Below, piece after piece: positions 31,350 through 39,453 of a stretch of DNA of 64,000 bases. The translations under genes and the position numbers were made by a program. This DNA comes from Actinomycetospora endophytica (GTDB taxonomy: Bacteria > Actinomycetota > Actinomycetes > Mycobacteriales > Pseudonocardiaceae), in assembly GCF_021026375.1 (NCBI RefSeq), contig NZ_JAJNDB010000003.1, positions 372,001-436,000 on the forward strand. Direction: 5' to 3'. Within the stretch, counting starts at the first letter, position 1; each line of letters starts with the position of its first letter. The notes beneath the pieces were generated by a model. That model had not been told where the DNA came from. It saw only the letters and a program-made list of their open reading frames with translations, and ran no database searches.

Positions 31350-32498
31350 ATGAGCTCGGACGCGACGATCCGCTCGCCGGAGCAGGACCGCCCCGGACCG
31401 GACACCGAGAATGCCGCGGGTGGCGGGCTGCGGGCGCGCCCGGCCGACGGCGCCACGTTCGCCGGACGCGATCCCGCGCTGGCCGCCGACCAGACGATCT
31501 CGGGGCAGACGCCGCCCCACTGCCCGGCCCGGACCCGGGCCTACCGCGGCGGCCGGGTGATCGCCGAGGGGTTCCCGGTGGCCGAGCTGTCCGACCAGCT
31601 CGACGACCACCCGGAGACCTTCGTCTGGCTGGACCTGCACGACGCGGACCCCACCGACCTCCGCGTGATCACCGAGGAGTTCGGGCTGCACCCGCTGGCC
31701 GTCGAGGACGCGGTCAACGAGCACCAGCGCCCCAAGCTCGACCGGTACGACGACCACCTGTTCCTGTCCGCCTACGCGGTCGCCCTCGACGCCACGACCG
31801 GGCAGCTGGCCGCGAGCGAGATCGCCGCGTTCGTCACCCCGCGGGCGTTGATCACGGTGCGCAAGGACGACGGCTTCGACCCCGGCAGCCTCGTCGCCCG
31901 GTGGGACGCCAGCCCCGATCTCGCCGCGCACGGCGTCGGGTTCCTGCTGCACGGCCTGCTCGACCAGATCGTCGACGGCCACTTCACGGCCGTGCAGTCT
32001 CTCGACGACGAGATCGAGGAACTGCAGGACGAGCTGTTCAGCGAGGTCGACCCGGGCCAGAGCCTGCAACGACGCAGCTTCGAACTGCGGAAGTCGCTGG
32101 TGCTGCTGCGTCGGGTGGTCCTGCCGATGCGCGAGGTCGTCAACTCGCTCATGCGCCGCGACCTGCACGTCCTCGACGACACCCTGACGCCCTACTACCA
32201 GGACGTCTACGACCACGTGCTGCGGGCGACCGAGTGGACCGAGTCGCTGCGCGACCTGGTCACCACCATCCTCGAGACCCGCCTGACGATCCAGGGCAAC
32301 CGGCTCAACGAGATCATGCGGAAGCTGACCTGCTGGGCGGCGATCATCGCCGTGCCCACCGCGGTCACCGGGTTCTACGGTCAGAACGTCCCGTACCCCG
32401 GCTTCCAGGAGTCGTGGGGCTTCGTGACGAGCATCGTGCTCATGGTCGTGATCGCCGGCGGGCTCTACCTCGGGTTCAAGCGCAAGAACTGGGTCTGA
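31350..32498 (+). CDS. corA: CorA-family magnesium/divalent cation transporter
   Basis: 382 residues from ATG 31350 with GGGAGGA upstream. The N-terminal ~60 residues are disordered; a cytoplasmic funnel domain follows (EDAVNEHQRPKLDRYDDHLF, LITVRKDDGFDP, long helix QSLDDEIEELQDELFSEV). Two C-terminal membrane helices surround the signature loop, which reads YGQNVPYPG rather than the canonical YGMN. The Gln variant is seen in many actinobacterial CorA-like proteins (from memory). It ends with basic KRKNWV. A perfect 15-base-pair hairpin follows. Confidence 0.93.
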   Translation: MSSDATIRSPEQDRPGPDTENAAGGGLRARPADGATFAGRDPALAADQTISGQTPPHCPARTRAYRGGRVIAEGFPVAELSDQLDDHPETFVWLDLHDADPTDLRVITEEFGLHPLAVEDAVNEHQRPKLDRYDDHLFLSAYAVALDATTGQLAASEIAAFVTPRALITVRKDDGFDPGSLVARWDASPDLAAHGVGFLLHGLLDQIVDGHFTAVQSLDDEIEELQDELFSEVDPGQSLQRRSFELRKSLVLLRRVVLPMREVVNSLMRRDLHVLDDTLTPYYQDVYDHVLRATEWTESLRDLVTTILETRLTIQGNRLNEIMRKLTCWAAIIAVPTAVTGFYGQNVPYPGFQESWGFVTSIVLMVVIAGGLYLGFKRKNWV

Positions 32499-32510
32499 GT
32501 TCGGTGACGA

Positions 32511-32545
32511 CGGCGGGGCCCGGTCGGCGTGACCGGGCCCCGCCG
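32511..32545. terminator. Perfect 15-base-pair hairpin
   Basis: CGGCGGGGCCCGGTC (32511-32525) and its exact complement (32531-32545) surround GGCGT. It is located between the corA stop and the stop of the convergent small exported protein. Confidence 0.85.
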
Positions 32546-32551
32546 GGGCCG

Positions 32552-33010
32552 TCAGCTCCCGGAGGGCGCCGGGGTGATCGGTGCGGACGGGGCGGGCTGG
32601 GCCGGGGCCGCGCCGTGGTCGCGCACCCACCGGGCGTCGAGCGGGCCGCCGTCGGCCCAGGCGGCGATACCGATCCGGTCGCCGACCACCACCGCGCTGT
32701 CCTGGCTCTTCTGCTTGTCCTTCCGCACGTGCGTGGTCGGGGTCAGCGTGTAGGTCTGCGAGTAGCCGTCCTTGCTCTTCACGGTCACGGCCGAACCGTT
32801 CACGGCGGTGACGACGCCGCGCTGGAGGTCGACGGTGACCGTCCCGTGCTTCTTCGTGTTCTTCGAGAACTCGACGTGCTCGCCGGGATGGTGGGGGTGG
32901 GCGCCGGCCGCCGGGGCGCCCGACGGTTCGGCGTTCGCGATCCCGGCGCCGATCCCGCCCAGCGCCAGCGCAGTCGCCGTGGTCGCCGCCGCCTTCATCC
33001 AGATCCTCAT
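32552..33010 (-). CDS. Small exported protein, DUF5666-like beta-rich
   Basis: 152 residues. A signal peptide is clear: MRIWMKAAATTATALALGG with cleavage likely near ANA-EP. The mature part has HPHHPGEHVEF, then repeated short strands (GTVTVDLQRGVVTAVNGSAVTVKSKD, YTLTPTTHVRKDK), resembling the OB-like DUF5666 repeats, and a Pro/Ala-rich tail. No cysteine. Role unknown; periplasmic or cell-wall located. The gap behind it (33011-33189) shows no gene. Confidence 0.75.
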   Translation of the reverse strand: MRIWMKAAATTATALALGGIGAGIANAEPSGAPAAGAHPHHPGEHVEFSKNTKKHGTVTVDLQRGVVTAVNGSAVTVKSKDGYSQTYTLTPTTHVRKDKQKSQDSAVVVGDRIGIAAWADGGPLDARWVRDHGAAPAQPAPSAPITPAPSGS

Positions 33011-33189
33011 GAGAGTCCCTTTCCCGTGCTCGGCGCGACGCTGATCGCCGCGACGGGAACGACGATCACGGCGTCGCCTGACAACGGACTGAGAAAGCCG
33101 GGAAAGGCCCGAGCCGCTTCAGAGAGCCTTCAGCGCGACGGAATTACTTCCCGACGACGGGGAATGCGCGGGACGAATCCGGACAACGG

Positions 33190-34068
33190 TCAGCCGACCG
33201 TGGAGTCGACGGCCGGAGCGCGGACCGACCCGCGGGCGAGGGCCGCGGTGGCGACGGCCATCACCGCCACCAGGAGGACGATCAGGACGACCGTGGGCCC
33301 CGAGGCACGGATGTGCTCGCCGAGCACCACCACGCCCAGCAACGAGGCCCCCAGCGGTTCGCCGACCGTCACCGCGGGCAACGAGGCCGACAGCGGACCG
33401 GCCCCGAACGCGATCTGCTGCAGCAGCGTCCCGATCCCGATCGCGGCCAGCAGGACCCAGGTCTCCCAGCCCCGCAGCAGCGGCACGAGTCCGGTGGCCA
33501 GCAGCGCGACCACCGACTTCGTCAGGGCCCCGACGAGCCCGTAGGCCAGACCCACGGCCACGGCGAGCAACGCGGCGCGCCGGGCTCCGCGCCGGCGCCC
33601 CGCGCCCAGCACGCAGGCCGCCGCGACCAGCACCAGCACCGATCCGGCCGGCACCCACTGCGCGAACGGCGCCCGGTCGACCCCCGCCGTCGGTTGTCCG
33701 ACGCACACGAACAGCGCCAGCGCCCCGACCAGGGCGACCGACCACTGCCGCTGCGCCGTGGTGACCGTCCGCCCCGAGTAGCGGGCCTCGAGCGGCAGCG
33801 CGAACAACAGGGTCGTCACCAGCAGCGGCTGGACCAGCAGCACCGAACCGATCCCCAGTGCCCCCGCCTGGAGCCCGAACGCGCCGGTGTCGGCGCCCGC
33901 CCCGGCCCACCAGCGCCGGGAACGGACCAACCGGCCGACCAGGTGGCTGCCCCGGGCCGCCTCGTCGGGCACCGCCGCGGCCGCGCCCCGCTGCACCACG
34001 GACGCCACCGCGAACAGCAGCGCGGCCAGCAGCGCGAGTCCGGCGGCGCAGGCGTCCAGCGCCGTCAC
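33190..34068 (-). CDS. DMT/EamA-type transporter
   Basis: 292 residues from GTG 34066-34068. About nine to ten membrane helices, starting DACAAGLALLAALLFAVASVVQRGAAA and ending PTVVLIVLLVAVMAVATAAL. The AVTVGEPLGASLLGVVVLGE segment is typical of EamA/DMT permeases near the last helices. These export small metabolites or are magnesium/nucleotide-sugar carriers; the substrate is unknown. Upstream (34069-34222) no further gene is seen. Confidence 0.82.
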   Translation of the reverse strand: MTALDACAAGLALLAALLFAVASVVQRGAAAAVPDEAARGSHLVGRLVRSRRWWAGAGADTGAFGLQAGALGIGSVLLVQPLLVTTLLFALPLEARYSGRTVTTAQRQWSVALVGALALFVCVGQPTAGVDRAPFAQWVPAGSVLVLVAAACVLGAGRRRGARRAALLAVAVGLAYGLVGALTKSVVALLATGLVPLLRGWETWVLLAAIGIGTLLQQIAFGAGPLSASLPAVTVGEPLGASLLGVVVLGEHIRASGPTVVLIVLLVAVMAVATAALARGSVRAPAVDSTVG

Positions 34069-34222
34069 GCGGTTCCCGGAGTGCTCGTCACGGCCCTGGA
34101 ATGTAGTCCTCGGCGACCGCCGGAGGCCGCCCCGCGGCGGGATCGGGCAATACGAGGACGGCCGCGGAAAAGCCTCGGGAAAGTCGCGGCCAACCATTCC
34201 CGGGCTCGATGTGTGGCTCCCG

Positions 34223-34990
34223 TCAGAAATCCGGGTCGCGCCGCTCGAGGAACGCCGCCACTCCCTCCCGGGCGTCCTCGCCCGCGAACAGGTCGGCCAC
34301 GCGGTCGGCCTCCCGGGCGAGGCCCTTCGTCAGGGGAAGGTCGTGCGCGTCGTCGACGGACCGCAGCACCGCGGTGAGGGCCGACGTCGGCAGCGACGCG
34401 AGCTCCGCGGCCCACGCGAGCCCCGCCTCCTCCTCGCCGCCGGCAGCGACGATGCGGTCGACGAGCCCGATCGCGTGGGCCTCGGCCGCACCCACGGTGC
34501 GCGGGGTGAGCAGGAGGTCCAGCGCCCGGCCGCGCCCGACGAGCCGGGGGAGCCGCTGCGTCCCGCCCGCTCCGGGGATCAGGCCCAGCCGGGTCTCGGG
34601 CAGCCCGAGCCGCGCGCCCCTGCCCGCCACCCGCAGGGTCGCGGCCATCGCCAGCTCCAGGCCGCCGCCGAGCGCCTGTCCCTCGATCACCGCGATCGAG
34701 GGGCGTCCGGCTGCCGCGATCCGCTCGATCGGCCGGCGCAGGGAGACGAGGTAGCGCGCCATGTCGTCCTCGTCGAACCCCGCCATCGCCTTGATGTCGG
34801 CGCCGGCCACGAAGAACCCGGGGAGGTCGGAGACGATCACCAGCACCCGGGCGTCCGAGATCTCGAAGGCGTCGACGGCGGCGTCCAGCCCGGCGGCCAC
34901 CGCCGCCGAGAGGGCGTTGACCGGCGGCGAGGCCAGCCGGACGACGAGGACCCGCTCGTGGCGCGTCCAGGTCACCACGTCGTCGCTCAT
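34223..34990 (-). CDS. Enoyl-CoA hydratase/isomerase family protein
   Basis: 255 residues. Oxyanion-hole segments FVAGADIKAM and GQALGGGLELA are present. The first catalytic Glu is in LPETRLGLIPGAGGTQRL; the second Glu position is Asp here (RALDLLLT). Hydration or isomerisation of an enoyl-CoA is expected. Its ATG overlaps the stop of the acyl-CoA ligase by four bases and it is the last gene of a three-gene reverse operon (LLM flavoenzyme, ligase, hydratase). Confidence 0.9.
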   Translation of the reverse strand: MSDDVVTWTRHERVLVVRLASPPVNALSAAVAAGLDAAVDAFEISDARVLVIVSDLPGFFVAGADIKAMAGFDEDDMARYLVSLRRPIERIAAAGRPSIAVIEGQALGGGLELAMAATLRVAGRGARLGLPETRLGLIPGAGGTQRLPRLVGRGRALDLLLTPRTVGAAEAHAIGLVDRIVAAGGEEEAGLAWAAELASLPTSALTAVLRSVDDAHDLPLTKGLAREADRVADLFAGEDAREGVAAFLERRDPDF

Positions 34991-36654
34991 GCGTCCTCCC
35001 GCGGAGCCGTCGCGCCCGCCCCGACGACCGGGGCGGCCAGCCGCTCACGGAGCCGGAACTTCTGGATCTTGCCGGTGAGGGTGCGGGGGAGGGCGTCGAC
35101 GAGCTCGAGGCGCTCCGGGCGGTACTGGGTCGCCGCTCCTCGCCGGGCGAGGAACTGCCCGAGGCCGTCGAGCGTGGGGACGGCCCCCTCACGCGGTACG
35201 ACGAAGGCGCACGCCCGCTCCCCCAGCCGCTCGTCGGGCATCGCCACGATCGCCACCTCGGCCACGTCGGGATGGGCGTAGAGCAGGTTCTCGATCTCCA
35301 CGACCGGGATGTTCTCCCCGCCGCGGATGATGATGTCCTTGCTGCGCCCGGTGATGCGCAGGAAGCCGTCCGCGTCGATGCGGGCGAGGTCGCCGGTGTC
35401 GAACCAGCCCTCGGCGTCGCACCCGCGCAGGTTGGGACGCTTGAGGTAGCCGCCGAACAGGCTGTTGGCCCGGACCTGCAGCGACCCCTCGACGTCGGGG
35501 CCCAGGACGTCGCCGTCGAGCCCGATCACCCGCAGCTCGACGTCGGGCAGCGGCGACCCGTCGGTCTCGAACACCCGCTCGTCGGCGTCCTCCGGGCCGG
35601 TCGCGGTGACCGCGCCCATCTCGCTCATCCCCCAGCCGGAGCCGATGCGGGCGTCCATCGCAACGGTGGCCCGCCGGACGAGATCGCGCGGGACCGGAGC
35701 CCCCGCGCAGAGGAAGACCCGGAAGCTCGCGAACGCCTCCGGCGCCGCCTCGGCCTCGCGGGTCAGGTCGGCCAGGAACGGCGTCGAGGCCATCGTGAAG
35801 GCGACACTCTCGGCGCGGATGATCTCGGCGGCGCGTCCCGGGCGCCACACGTCCTGCAGCACCGAGGTCGCCCCACGCAGGATCGGCATCTGGAAGCCGT
35901 ACATGTAGCCGGTCTGGTGGGCCAGCGGCGAGGCCATGAGCTGGACGTCGTCGGGGGTCAGGCCCAGCCGGGCCGCGAAGTCGCGGACGTTGCACAGCGC
36001 GGTGTTCGACGTGACCATCACGCCCTTGGGCTCGCCGGTGGTCCCGGAGGTGTAGGCGAGCTGGACGACGGCGTCCGGGTCGGGCCGGCGCCGGGCGAAC
36101 TCCGCGCGGTCGTCGACGGTCGGGCTGCGCCCGGCGAGCACGGCGTCGAACTGACCGCCGCCGCCGGGGCGCACCGTGATCACGGTGGTCAGCGCGGGAA
36201 GGCGCCCCGTCAGGTCGCGCGCCATCGCGGCGTGGTCGAAGCCCGCGAACTCCTCGGGCACCACGAGCACGGTCGACTCCGCGAGGCCGAGCATGAACTC
36301 GAGCTCCCGGGTGCGGAAGATCGGCATGAGCGCGTTGGTGACCGCGCCGACGCGCAGGCAGGCCAGGCTCAGCACGGGCAGCTGCCACCAGTTCGGGAGC
36401 TGCATCGAGACCACCTGGCCGGCCTGCACCCCCAGGTCGAGCAGGCCGGCGGCGACGCGGTCGACCCGCGCGGCCAGCTCGGCGTAGGTCAGGGCCCGGC
36501 GGCCGTCGTCGGCATGGGTGTACCCGACGACGGCGAGGGTGTCCGGACGGTGCGCGACGGCCTCGTCGAGATGATCGAGCAGGGTCCGCCCCGGCCAGGA
36601 TCGTCGGGCCATGTCCGCCCGGTACCCGTCGGTGAAGTCGGTCGCCAGCGTCAT
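34987..36654 (-). CDS. Acyl-CoA ligase (AMP-binding, cyclohexanecarboxylate-CoA-ligase-like)
   Basis: 555 residues from ATG 36652-36654 with GGGAGGC upstream. Motifs: [14 protein letters not shown] near residue 205, [12 protein letters not shown] near 340, [16 protein letters not shown] near 450 and the A10 lysine [10 protein letters not shown] near 530. The [15 protein letters not shown] start and [13 protein letters not shown] segment resemble ligases for alicyclic acids such as AliA (weak inference). Together with the downstream hydratase and the divergent dehydrogenase it could form a short beta-oxidation route for an alicyclic acid. Confidence 0.88.
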   Translation of the reverse strand: MTLATDFTDGYRADMARRSWPGRTLLDHLDEAVAHRPDTLAVVGYTHADDGRRALTYAELAARVDRVAAGLLDLGVQAGQVVSMQLPNWWQLPVLSLACLRVGAVTNALMPIFRTRELEFMLGLAESTVLVVPEEFAGFDHAAMARDLTGRLPALTTVITVRPGGGGQFDAVLAGRSPTVDDRAEFARRRPDPDAVVQLAYTSGTTGEPKGVMVTSNTALCNVRDFAARLGLTPDDVQLMASPLAHQTGYMYGFQMPILRGATSVLQDVWRPGRAAEIIRAESVAFTMASTPFLADLTREAEAAPEAFASFRVFLCAGAPVPRDLVRRATVAMDARIGSGWGMSEMGAVTATGPEDADERVFETDGSPLPDVELRVIGLDGDVLGPDVEGSLQVRANSLFGGYLKRPNLRGCDAEGWFDTGDLARIDADGFLRITGRSKDIIIRGGENIPVVEIENLLYAHPDVAEVAIVAMPDERLGERACAFVVPREGAVPTLDGLGQFLARRGAATQYRPERLELVDALPRTLTGKIQKFRLRERLAAPVVGAGATAPREDA

Positions 36655-36680
36655 CGGTGCCTCCCGGACCCGCTCGTTCC

Positions 36681-37616
36681 TCACCCAGCTTCGACCAGCG
36701 CACGGACCGAGGCCAGACGCTCGTACTGCACGAGCACATCGGACGCAGCCGGCACCAGCACGAACCCCGCGGCGCCCGCTGCCCGCAGCGCGACGAGCTC
36801 CTCCGCCACCGCGCGCTCGCCGCCGAGGACGACCCACCGCTCGAGGCGGGAGAAGGGCAGGCCGTACTGACCGCGGACGAACGCCGCCGCCTCGGCCCGC
36901 GCGGCCCCCGGGTCGTCACGGGGGCCGGTGACGTGCACGAACACCATCATGAGCACGGTCGGGACGGGCCGGCCCTGCGCGGCGGCGAGCTCGGCGAGCC
37001 GGCCCGCGACCTCGGCGACCCGGCGCGGGGACATCCAGACGCCGAGCCACCCGTCACCGACGCGGGCCGCGCGACGCAGCGCGGCGTCGGACCGGCCGCC
37101 CAGCACCAGCGGCGGCGGTTGGGCAGGCGCGGGCTCGAGGACCGGGGCGCGGGTCGGCAGCAGCGGTCCGGGGTGGTCCACCGCCTTGCCCCGCAACAGG
37201 GTGTCGACGATCGCGAGGGATTCGTCGAGCCGGCGCCCCCGCTGCCGCACCGGCACCCCGGCCGCCTCCCACTCCTCGGGGTTCTCGCCCCCGACCCCGA
37301 CGCCGAGCAGGACGCGGCCCGGGGCGAGCGCGTCCACCGTCGCCACCTGCTTCGCGGTCCAGACCGGGTGGCGCATCGGGAGCAGCAGGACCCCGGTGCC
37401 GAGCAACAGCGTCCGCGTGCTGACGGCCGCCGCGCAGAGTGCGCCGAGCGGCTCCATCACCGGCGGGTGGAACGCCAGGTGGTCGCCGACCCAGCCCGCG
37501 TCGAACCCCAGGTCCTCGGCCAGCGCCGCGCCCCGTGCCAGCGGCGGTGGCCCGGTCCGGAACGGATCGAAGGTCGGGAGCATGACCCCGAACCCGGCCT
37601 GCGCCACCTGCTCCAT
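36681..37616 (-). CDS. LLM-class flavin-dependent oxidoreductase
   Basis: 311 residues from ATG 37614-37616 (CGGGAGG six bases upstream). Luciferase-like TIM barrel: GFGVMLPTFDPF, FDAGWVGDHLAFHPP, LLGTGVLLLPMRHP, LLGVGVGGEN-EEWEAAG and LVLGGRSDAALRRAARVGDGW. It probably uses F420 or FMNH2; the F420-type actinobacterial subfamily is more likely by resemblance. It is the first gene of a reverse operon with the ligase (26-base gap) and hydratase. Confidence 0.87.
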   Translation of the reverse strand: MEQVAQAGFGVMLPTFDPFRTGPPPLARGAALAEDLGFDAGWVGDHLAFHPPVMEPLGALCAAAVSTRTLLLGTGVLLLPMRHPVWTAKQVATVDALAPGRVLLGVGVGGENPEEWEAAGVPVRQRGRRLDESLAIVDTLLRGKAVDHPGPLLPTRAPVLEPAPAQPPPLVLGGRSDAALRRAARVGDGWLGVWMSPRRVAEVAGRLAELAAAQGRPVPTVLMMVFVHVTGPRDDPGAARAEAAAFVRGQYGLPFSRLERWVVLGGERAVAEELVALRAAGAAGFVLVPAASDVLVQYERLASVRALVEAG

Positions 37617-37670
37617 CCACGCCTCCCGAGCCGCCCGGCGCCCGCCGTTGACGGCCGGACCGGTCGTCGC

Positions 37671-37695
37671 GATCGTCGTCGTCGACCCGACGATC
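37671..37695. promoter_or_regulatory. Inverted repeat between divergent catabolic operons
   Basis: GATCGTCG (37671-37678) and CGACGATC (37688-37695), nine-base spacer, lies between the LLM operon and the acyl-CoA dehydrogenase. A TTGACG (37648-37653) precedes it on the plus strand. A shared operator for both directions is plausible. Confidence 0.4.
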
Positions 37696-37733
37696 CTGGA
37701 CCATCGACCCGACCTGCGAGGGGATCCGAGCCC

Positions 37734-38885
37734 ATGGACTTCACCCTGCGGCCCGAGCAGGAGGCCTATCTCGCGGAGCTGCGCAGCTTCGGCGAGAAGG
37801 AGCTCGCGCCGCACTACCGCGCGGACGACCTCGCCGGCACGCTGCGCCCGGACCTCATCCCGACGATGGCCCGGATGGGCCTGACCGGTCTGCGTGTCCC
37901 GGAGCGGTTCGGCGGCCAGGAGGCGGACGCGGTCACGACCGGGCTGGCCGCGGAGGAGATCGCCCGCCACGACTTCAACGCCTGCTACGTGCTGCTCGAC
38001 TCGGCGCTGGTCTCGGACATCCTGCTGGCCGGGGCGACCGAGGAGCAGCGGGCCCGGTGGATGCCCTCGATCGCCTCCGGCGCGACGGTGCCCGCGGTCT
38101 GCCTCACCGAGCCCGGCCAGGGCTCCGACGCGGCGAACCTCGCGCTGCGCGCGGATCCCGACGACGACGGCGACGGCTGGCGGTTGATCGGCGAGAAGAC
38201 GTCGATCTCGCTCGGGATGTACACGCCGGTCGGGGTGGTGTTCGCGCGCACCGGGGGGCCGGGCGCGCGCGGGGTCAGCGCGTTCTTCGCCGACCTCACC
38301 GACGACCGCCTGTCGCGGACCCCGCTCGACGACCTCGGCAGCCGCTCGATCGGCCGCGCCAGCCTCTACTTCGACGGTGTCCGGGTCGGGCGCGCGGACA
38401 TGATCGGCGCCGAGGGCGAGGGCTTCGTGGCCGTGATGCGCGGCTTCGACTACTCGCGCGCGGTGATCGGGCTGATGTGCCTCGGGATCGCCTCCGCGGC
38501 GCTGGACGACGCGATGGCCTACGCCCGCGAGCGGGAGGCGTTCGGCCGGCCCATCGGGACCTTCCAGGGCGTCGCGTTCCCGCTGGTCGAGTTCGCGACG
38601 CAGATCCGCGCGGCCCGGCTGCTCTGCTACGAGGCGCTCGCCTTGAAGGACGCGGGTGAGGACCCGGCCGTTCCGGCCAACATGGCGAAGTGGTGGGCGC
38701 CCAAGCTCGCGGCCGACGCGGTCCACCAGGCGCTGCTGACCTTCGGGCACGCCGGGTGGTCCACCGACAACACGATCGGCCAGCGTCTCCGGGACGTCAT
38801 CGGCCTCGAGATCGGCGACGGGACCGCCCAGATCGCCAAGCTCGTCGTCGCCCGGCATCTGCTCGGGCGGTCGACGGCGCCCTGA
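37734..38885 (+). CDS. Acyl-CoA dehydrogenase family protein
   Basis: 383 residues from ATG 37734. Standard ACAD layout: N-terminal helices MDFTLRPEQEAYLAELRSFG, FAD loop AVCLTEPGQGSDAANL near residue 125, EKTSISLGMY near 155, REAFGRPIGTFQGVAFPLVE near 265. At the place of the catalytic YEGT the sequence is IGDGTAQI, so Asp replaces Glu; Asp as base has been discussed for alicyclic acyl-CoA dehydrogenases, which would fit the AliA-like ligase next door (inference). It is divergent from the LLM operon and followed by a 33-base palindrome. Confidence 0.88.
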   Translation: MDFTLRPEQEAYLAELRSFGEKELAPHYRADDLAGTLRPDLIPTMARMGLTGLRVPERFGGQEADAVTTGLAAEEIARHDFNACYVLLDSALVSDILLAGATEEQRARWMPSIASGATVPAVCLTEPGQGSDAANLALRADPDDDGDGWRLIGEKTSISLGMYTPVGVVFARTGGPGARGVSAFFADLTDDRLSRTPLDDLGSRSIGRASLYFDGVRVGRADMIGAEGEGFVAVMRGFDYSRAVIGLMCLGIASAALDDAMAYAREREAFGRPIGTFQGVAFPLVEFATQIRAARLLCYEALALKDAGEDPAVPANMAKWWAPKLAADAVHQALLTFGHAGWSTDNTIGQRLRDVIGLEIGDGTAQIAKLVVARHLLGRSTAP

Positions 38886-38888
38886 TTT

Positions 38889-38921
38889 TCTACGTTGTCG
38901 CAGGTTCTGCGATGTCGTAGA
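38889..38921. promoter_or_regulatory. 33-base two-layer palindrome, probable TetR operator
   Basis: TCTACG-N3-TCGCAG-GTT-CTGCGA-N3-CGTAGA is fully symmetrical in its two half-site pairs. It lies in the 71-base gap between the acyl-CoA dehydrogenase and the SnoaL-like gene. The TetR encoded at 41008, end of the same gene run, is the obvious ligand-binding candidate. Confidence 0.65.
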
Positions 38922-38956
38922 TTCTGGGCGTCGACGACCGAAGGAGAGCCCGGCCG

Positions 38957-39448
38957 ATGGTTGCCCCGAGTGCCGATGTCACCGTCCTGGACCGCGACTT
39001 CGCCGAGCGCTGGTACCGCGAGGGCTGGATCCGGGCGTGGAACGAGAACCGCCCCGAGCTGTGCCGGGAGATCCTCACCGAGGACTTCGTGCTCGACAGC
39101 CCCACCACCCGGCACACCCGGAGCCTCGTGCAGGGACCGGAGGCCGCGGCCGCGTACATCCGCTACGTCCTGGGCGCCTACCCGGACCTGCAGTGGGAGG
39201 TCACCGACCCGCCGCTGTACTCCGACCACGTGGCCCGCGCGGCGTTCAACTGGCGCGGGACCGGCCACTTCACCGGCCGCCTCGACCCGCCGGGGATCGA
39301 CGGGACGGGCCGGGCGTTCGAGTTCGCCGGGCTCGAGGTGTTCGACTTCCGGGGCGACCGGGCCTGCTACCTCAACGCGAGCTACGACCTGCTCGGGCTG
39401 ATGAAGCAGATCGGGGTCCACGGGAGCTCGGGCCGGCGGGCCGGGTAG
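38957..39448 (+). CDS. SnoaL-like / NTF2-fold protein
   Basis: 163 residues from ATG 38957 with GAAGGAGAG upstream. NTF2-fold layout: helix WIRAWNENRPELCREILTEDFV, GPEAAAAYIRYVLGAYPDL, then strands (RAAFNWRGTGHFTGRL, FEFAGLEVFDFRGDRAC). Such proteins act as isomerases, cyclases or dehydratases or only bind ligands. It lies six bases before an acyl-CoA ligase, in the same run as the TetR gene, so it should belong to the same pathway. Confidence 0.8.
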   Translation: MVAPSADVTVLDRDFAERWYREGWIRAWNENRPELCREILTEDFVLDSPTTRHTRSLVQGPEAAAAYIRYVLGAYPDLQWEVTDPPLYSDHVARAAFNWRGTGHFTGRLDPPGIDGTGRAFEFAGLEVFDFRGDRACYLNASYDLLGLMKQIGVHGSSGRRAG

Positions 39449-39453
39449 CGGAC

